A stretch of 64,000 nt of DNA from Thysanoteuthis rhombus (Eukaryota; Mollusca; Cephalopoda; Oegopsida; Thysanoteuthidae), in assembly GCA_963457665.1 (NCBI GenBank), contig OY735215.1:26240597-26304596 (forward strand), in the 5' to 3' direction. Positions within the stretch are counted from its first letter, which is position 1. Each line of letters begins with the position of its first letter. This document shows, in pieces, positions 58,966-64,000 of this stretch. The notes under the pieces were generated by a model. That model was given only the letters and a program-made list of their open reading frames with translations. It was not told the DNA's origin and did not search any database. Position numbers and translations under genes: made by a program.

Positions 58966-59190
58966 TCATTTGACCTCTTTCTTCCACTGTTCCTTTTGTT
59001 CCTGCATCTTGGCTTTCTCAGTTTCAAGGGTCATGGTATGTTGATGGAGTTGTTCTTGTAAAGATTTTAACTTTTCTTCCATCTCTTTGACATGTTTCTT
59101 TTGGTCTTGTAGTTCCTGCTTGTATGCATTAGCCTTGGATGTTTGTTCTTCAAGGAATTGGTTAGCTTCACTGAGACTGTCAACCATAAA
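58966..59190 (-). CDS. Coiled-coil gene, last recognised exon
   Basis: 75 codons including TGA. Strongly charged coiled coil (KKHVKEMEEKLKSLQEQL). The stop is four codons after the last heptads. Confidence 0.7.
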   Translation of the reverse strand, partial: FMVDSLSEANQFLEEQTSKANAYKQELQDQKKHVKEMEEKLKSLQEQLHQHTMTLETEKAKMQEQKEQWKKEVK

Positions 59191-61886
59191 CTGAGCAAAA
59201 ATAAAAACAGAATGATGCAAAGCTTCACTAATTGTCAAAGTAGTCTTTTGTGATCATAATAGTTTCAATATGATATAACACAATTTATAATTATTCTGAC
59301 AGATCAAAGATCCATTTCTTAATAACATAATTGTCGCATTGAAAGAAACAAATAGAGCAGATATAGGCCGTGAATGAACGAAATGAGAATTTGGAGTTAT
59401 TCAGGCCTTTGCATTTCTGGCGACTGTCTAGCTTAATGGTGAGAGCAATGCTACGTTGAAGCTACTACCCTATTGGTCACAGGTCTGATTCTTGCAGCAG
59501 TCCCATTTTCTTTCATTGTTTATTTTATTTACATTGTCTAGGCCAAATGATACATTCACAGTGTAATAATGGGAGATCAATTCAAATATAGTTTCAATAT
59601 AATAGAACACAATTTATAATCATTCTGTCAGAATATATATCCATTTCTTGATAACAGTTTTCTGCCTGATTATAAAAAGATCCTAATGAAGTTATATTCA
59701 AACATGATTATATCAATAAAAATGTAGTTACAAGCAATAGATCTGGTCTCTCACATTTTTATATCCTAACATCCATTTTATAAGTTGACTAATCTTGAGT
59801 ATTTACTACTGTACAAGCCTAGCAAGCTCATCCCAAATACCAATTTGCAAGAGTAGTGATTTTTATCCTTGTTGAATGTGCCACTATTTTGACTTCATGC
59901 CAGACTAAACAAAGCTTAGTAAATAAGTATAAATGAACTAATCATTAATAAAAATTGCTTTATTATTGTAATATTCTTTTGGTAACAGACCAATCCTGAG
60001 GAGAAGTAATTTCAATATGGTGTCTGCAAATTACTTTCAGACAACAATCTTTAGAAATGAGAAGAGAAACCTGTTGGGATGATGGGAAAGTTTATGTTAA
60101 TAAATGAGTAACTCTGATCCGTGGATAGAGTCATGAAGATGATTTGAATCAGCACATCATATATGATTATGTTCAGTGAGAGAAACATGACTCACAGAAT
60201 TATTTATATGGATAATACATGTAGAATATCATTGGTAATTCTTGTATCGAGTAACCTAAAGTAACAATGTTTTGAAAGTTATGAAATTGTGTCATGACTC
60301 AAACAACCTTTGGCAAGGAATGTATACAATGTATACATGTACCATACAGCTTATACAAAAGGCACTAAATAATAGGTTAAACACAAGGAATTATAGTTTT
60401 ACAATTTGCAACCTCACAGCTTTAAAGTGTTTAACCTCATCTTGAAGATAATCATTACTCTCAGTTTTTCTAATAATTGAAAAAAAACCCTCATTTTTAT
60501 GTTACGCAACTTACATCATACTTCTGATTAGAATTCATTACTTGGGCCAGAATCTCACTTTTTTCAACGTTAACCTAAAATAAAAATAAAAAACATGTTG
60601 TTCTTTTATTAGTAATTTTCAACCAGTTTTTCTTTCATCCTATGGAAAATTCTAGTCATTTTTTTCATTGTAAGATCTTTGATAAAAAATAAAAAATGGC
60701 AATGGTTCATCTATGAGACTCAAACATTCAATGTTATTTATTTGATTAATAATTAAAACCTGAGCCGAATTTTAATCATTCATTATAACATTATTATAGA
60801 GGTATGCTCAATTGTTTCAAAGTTATGCAAAAGAAATAAGGACAGTCTTATGGGATCTCTCATTTTGAATAAAAATCAATACCTATTAAATGTAGAAAAT
60901 TTGTGCGCTTTCATAGAACATTGAGTAGGTGATTGAGTATTTGAGAAATACCAGATAGGATCTCTCATTTCAAATAAATATGTAATAAATGTAAAAAATT
61001 AGTATGCTTTTTATTGAACATTGAGTTGGTGAGCAGTTTAGTATTTGAATAATACCAAATTGGATCTCTCATCATATATTGAACTATTTAATTGGTATTG
61101 CGAGTAAATCAAAAAACAAGAACTATAAGTTCAACAATGCATCCACCATCTTCACATCCATATTTGTCCTTGTGGTTGCTACAATTGGTCATAAATACAA
61201 TAAATGACCAAATTTTTCGCAAGGGACTTATTAGTGGTATCCAATTACTGGTAACTTGTATGACAATTAGTGATTTTTGCTTCAATAGATAAAATACAAA
61301 CAAAAAATGAAAAGTAATTAAAAGAAAACAAATGGATTGTAAACATTTTCTTGGATATTTACGTACAAATGTAAAAAGTTCATTGATTCATTTTTGAGAA
61401 AATTTGTATTTGTAGAGAGAGAGAGAGAAAGAGACAGAGACAGAGAGAGAATTGAGCCCTTAAATTATCACATCCTTGGACATAGAAGTAGTTACGGGAA
61501 GGGTAGGAGGAAGACAAATATGAAAATGGTTCACCCAAGTTCCATATCAATCAAACATGATATGGCTGAGAAAATTGATATTTAACAAATAAGGGACCGA
61601 CCGACCAACGGACTGACCAAAAATGTCTTATAAAGTTGCTTGTAGGCATCTAATAAAAGCATATCATAATTTTTACTGACCTTGTTGAGTTGTTGTTTGT
61701 ACCTGTTAACTTGCATTAGTGTTTGCCTTAGTTTTACTATTTCTTCTCTTGTGCACTGACTGTCTACCTTCATTTTCAGCAAGGCATGTTGACTGGATGC
61801 CAAATCTGCCTTATACTGCTTTAATATGCAATTCTGATGATTATTGACATAAGTTAACTTTTGCTGTATTCCACAGGCATCTTGAA
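58966..61886 (-). CDS. Coiled-coil protein gene, three minus-strand exons (5' block)
   Basis: Exons in transcription order: 61886-61681 (acceptor CCTCCCAG, donor AACAAG|GTCAGT, enters needing two bases), 60574-60515 (acceptor ATTTTAG, donor GAT|GTAAGT, 60 bp, phase 0) and 59190-58966 (acceptor TTTGCTCAG, phase 0, ending at TGA). The encoded stretch is about 160 residues, Lys/Glu/Gln-rich with heptad spacing, including ILKQYKADLASSQHALLKMK, KSEILAQVMNSNQKYD and LEEQTSKANAYKQELQDQKK. It is a long coiled coil, so probably a cytoskeletal, centrosomal or chromosomal scaffold. I do not recognise the family. The last codons GAG|GTCAAATGA may instead be a weak donor leading to the exon at 54088. Confidence 0.65.
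59405..59530 (+). repeat. tRNA-like SINE remnant
   Basis: TAGCTTAATGGTGAGAGC resembles an A box and CACAGGTCTGATTCTTGC a B box, about 45 bp apart, with T-rich sequence after. It lies in an intron of the coiled-coil gene. Confidence 0.5.
60515..60574 (-). CDS. Coiled-coil gene, exon
   Basis: Exactly 20 codons between good splice sites, phase 0 on both sides, too short to appear as a long open frame. Confidence 0.65.
61413..61450. repeat. (GA)n microsatellite
   Basis: GAGA with AGAC variants. Confidence 0.9.
61681..61886 (-). CDS. Coiled-coil gene, exon
   Basis: 206 bp; first two bases complete a codon from an upstream exon, so the gene continues to the right. Ends in phase 0. Confidence 0.65.
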
Positions 61887-62249
61887 CTGGGAGGATAAAG
61901 AGTAAAATTACTTTTAGTTAGGTAAAAACTCACAATTTGAGAACAATATACAATGATGAAGAAATCTTGGATATTTGGGTAGCAGTGAATGAATCTCTTG
62001 AAATTTCTATATTCCTTAAATCATGTATCACTGGAATCCAAGAATCCAGCATTGAAATGTAAACAGCATATTTTTCTCTGTGAATAGCTGTAAATATATT
62101 TTGCTGAAAAAGATGGCTGGCCCCAATTGAAATGCATCAATCCACGCCTTCAGAATGATAATAAAAAAAATTTTGAGTTATAATTCTCTTGAATTTCTCT
62201 TTTCATCTTCCAATTGTCATTTTCATCTACATTCAGTCGGATCATTTCA

Positions 62250-62480
62250 CATCCACAATACAAACATATACATAGTATACATACAAGCATACACACACAA
62301 GCAAACATCCATATGCACACAAATAAGCAGACATACACATGCATACATGGACATAAGCAGACATATACATGCACATTGCACATGCACAAGCCGACATACA
62401 TACACTTACTTACACATACAAGCAGATACACAAGCAGACACATACACACACAAACACACATGCATACACACAATCAGACA
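62250..62480. repeat. Degenerate CA-rich minisatellite
   Basis: Irregular repeats built from ACATACACA and AAGCAGACATA blocks. Frames of 93-142 codons on both strands are His/Thr/Tyr or Cys/Val low-complexity artefacts. Confidence 0.8.
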
Positions 62481-62784
62481 TATGAATATCTTTGAATTAT
62501 ATGAAAGATACACAATTTCTTGTATAATCACAAAAATAAATTTAGTTCATAAAATTCAAAAAAAGAAAACAAGATTAGTATAAGATATTTGGTTTACCTT
62601 TCAGAGCCCCCCCCCCCCATTCTACCTGCGGTTTCCCTTTCAGTAGTATCTGGACACATCATTAGAATTCTATTCTTGCTTAATTATATTATATCTAATT
62701 AAAGATGAACATTATATCTTTGATGACATAAGTTAATAAATACATCCACAAAGGTTTTGCATACATGTGCAATCATGTGTAAGT

Positions 62785-62822
62785 ACACACACACACGCAC
62801 ACACACACACACACACATATGT
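62785..62822. repeat. (CA)n microsatellite
   Basis: About 35 bases of CA with one CG interruption; a 13-base C-run lies nearby at 62607-62619. Confidence 0.9.
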
Positions 62823-63035
62823 ACTTGGTCAGTGTCAATAATCAGTATCATGAGGTGAGACAAATATTCCACTTATCAGATGAAAAGTAATGTGAATAGA
62901 AAAAAACAGAATGTGTATGAAAGTAGAGTGTCTGCATGCAATAACTGATCAATATTTACATGAAATCCCCAGAGCTGCTGTGGAAGTGTTCTTGAAAAAG
63001 TAGATGTGATTCTAGAGTGTCAGATTGCCACTCAC

Positions 63036-63085
63036 CGTACTTGATGTAATTGATGGAGTATGAGATTTCCAATTTCACCTCAATC
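63036..63085 (-). CDS. Possible upstream exon of the coiled-coil gene
   Basis: A donor TACG|GTGAGT at 63036/63035 leaves phase 1, which fits the exon at 61886. The frame encodes VKLEISYSINYIKY; the 5' limit could be an acceptor at GATTGAG or a start ATG further up, next to a (TA)n tract. Weak evidence. Confidence 0.3.
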
Positions 63086-63103
63086 ATTACTTTCATACAT
63101 GCT

Positions 63104-63156
<53 letters not shown>

Positions 63157-63180
63157 TTGCTTGTGTGTGTGTGTGTGTGA
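63104..63180. repeat. (TA)n(TG)n microsatellite
   Basis: About 46 bases of TA then a short TG run. Confidence 0.95.
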
Positions 63181-63854
63181 AAAATATGTACGTACATGTG
63201 TGCGTTTGTGTGTGTTTGCATGTATACATTTTGGATTATAAATGAGATGTAAACATCTCAATATCCTCTTTATGACAACTTAATCTGGTTGCTCATTATA
63301 AAGTTATTCTTTTATCGACACAGTTATTATTACCCCTTCCTATCTTATCATCATTACAGGAAATACAAGACAGATACCCTACCCGGTTGATTGTTTAAAA
63401 TCAACAATAAAGATGACAGCTGTGATGGATGGGGGAGCAAGGCTGGCATGAATCCTACCCTAATGGATCGAATAAATGCAATAAATGACACATTATTTAA
63501 TTTTACCTATTCGCAGCACATTTGAAAGAGCATCTAATATTTCCCAGTTGATTCATTGTTGTCAGAATTGTTATGAGTCCTTGGTTTCCTGAATGAGTCA
63601 AGTGATTTTTTTTTCCTTTTTCACTCAATTCCAATTGAAAGTAAACCTTAATGGTTAAAAACTTGGATTTGTGTTCAGTAGTTACATGAATCTTGATTGG
63701 CAGAGCTTATTTTCCAGGTTTCTATAGTGAAATGCCTCTCTCATGAAATAACTCTCATCTGCCAGGGTATAAATACGAACCGCAACTAATATGAAAAATT
63801 CCAAAAGAACTGTCAGATCTAACATATGACATACCATATACTGAACAATAAACA

Positions 63855-64000
63855 TTATGTCTGGTTAGTCACTCAATAGACACCGTCACATGAAAAATGT
63901 CTCCTGGCACCATGCCATGTTGGAGGTGATCAATTAAATTTTTTCTGAAGAGGTTGATCAATGAATGAATTACTCCTCTCACATTTTGTTGGTTCGCAAG
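63855..64000 (+). repeat. Dispersed repeat family C, copy 3, cut by the window end
   Basis: ATGTCTGGTTAGTCACTCAA, CTGGCACCATGCCATGTTGG and GAGGTGATCAATTAAATTTT match copies 1 and 2; the copy continues past position 64000. Confidence 0.7.

Noticed and set aside
62150..62583. Frames of 93-142 codons on both strands
   Set aside because: They follow a degenerate CA-rich minisatellite and have no domain or splice context.

Overview
This is an AT-rich metazoan nuclear window. The genes are split by long introns with GT..AG borders, and most of the rest is decayed transposons, SINE-like repeats and long (TA)n, (CA)n and (GA)n microsatellites. The animal-type MRE11, the tRNA-derived SINEs that run into (TA)n tracts, and the mix of mariner, Tc1, hAT and Tigger remnants suggest an invertebrate, plausibly a cephalopod mollusc. 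The species assignment is inference. No bacterial, organellar, CRISPR or rRNA features were seen.

Left part (1-15 kb): a 1.86-kb hAT element with both terminal inverted repeats (758-2614), a tandem tRNA-like SINE dimer (about 4.2-4.5 kb), a decayed Ty3/gypsy gag (5.9-6.4 kb), two large (TA)n tracts flanking a unit with a hammerhead-ribozyme-like motif (8.15 kb), and a possible 587-bp inverted-repeat element (8866-9452). No conserved host gene was recognised here.

Middle part (15-29 kb): an intact 546-codon Tigger/pogo-type protein with a C-terminal zinc finger (15283-16923). It has lost two of the three catalytic aspartates and sits behind a splice acceptor, so it may be a domesticated gene. 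It is followed by two mariner pseudogenes, a hAT fragment and a LINE fragment whose 5' part is inverted between target-site duplications.

MRE11 (29514-40976, +): seven coding exons encode a protein of about 691 residues. The whole phosphoesterase domain lies in one exon; the capping domain, the Gly/Arg-rich segment and the acidic tail are split over six more. Its introns contain two SINEs, an internally deleted mariner, a second 5'-inverted LINE insertion and other dispersed repeats.

Right part (41-64 kb): mostly repeats and a broken Tc1 element, plus two blocks of minus-strand exons (63.1?-58.97 kb and 54.09-48.81 kb) with mutually compatible phases. The first encodes a coiled coil. They may be one gene or two; I could not identify the family.
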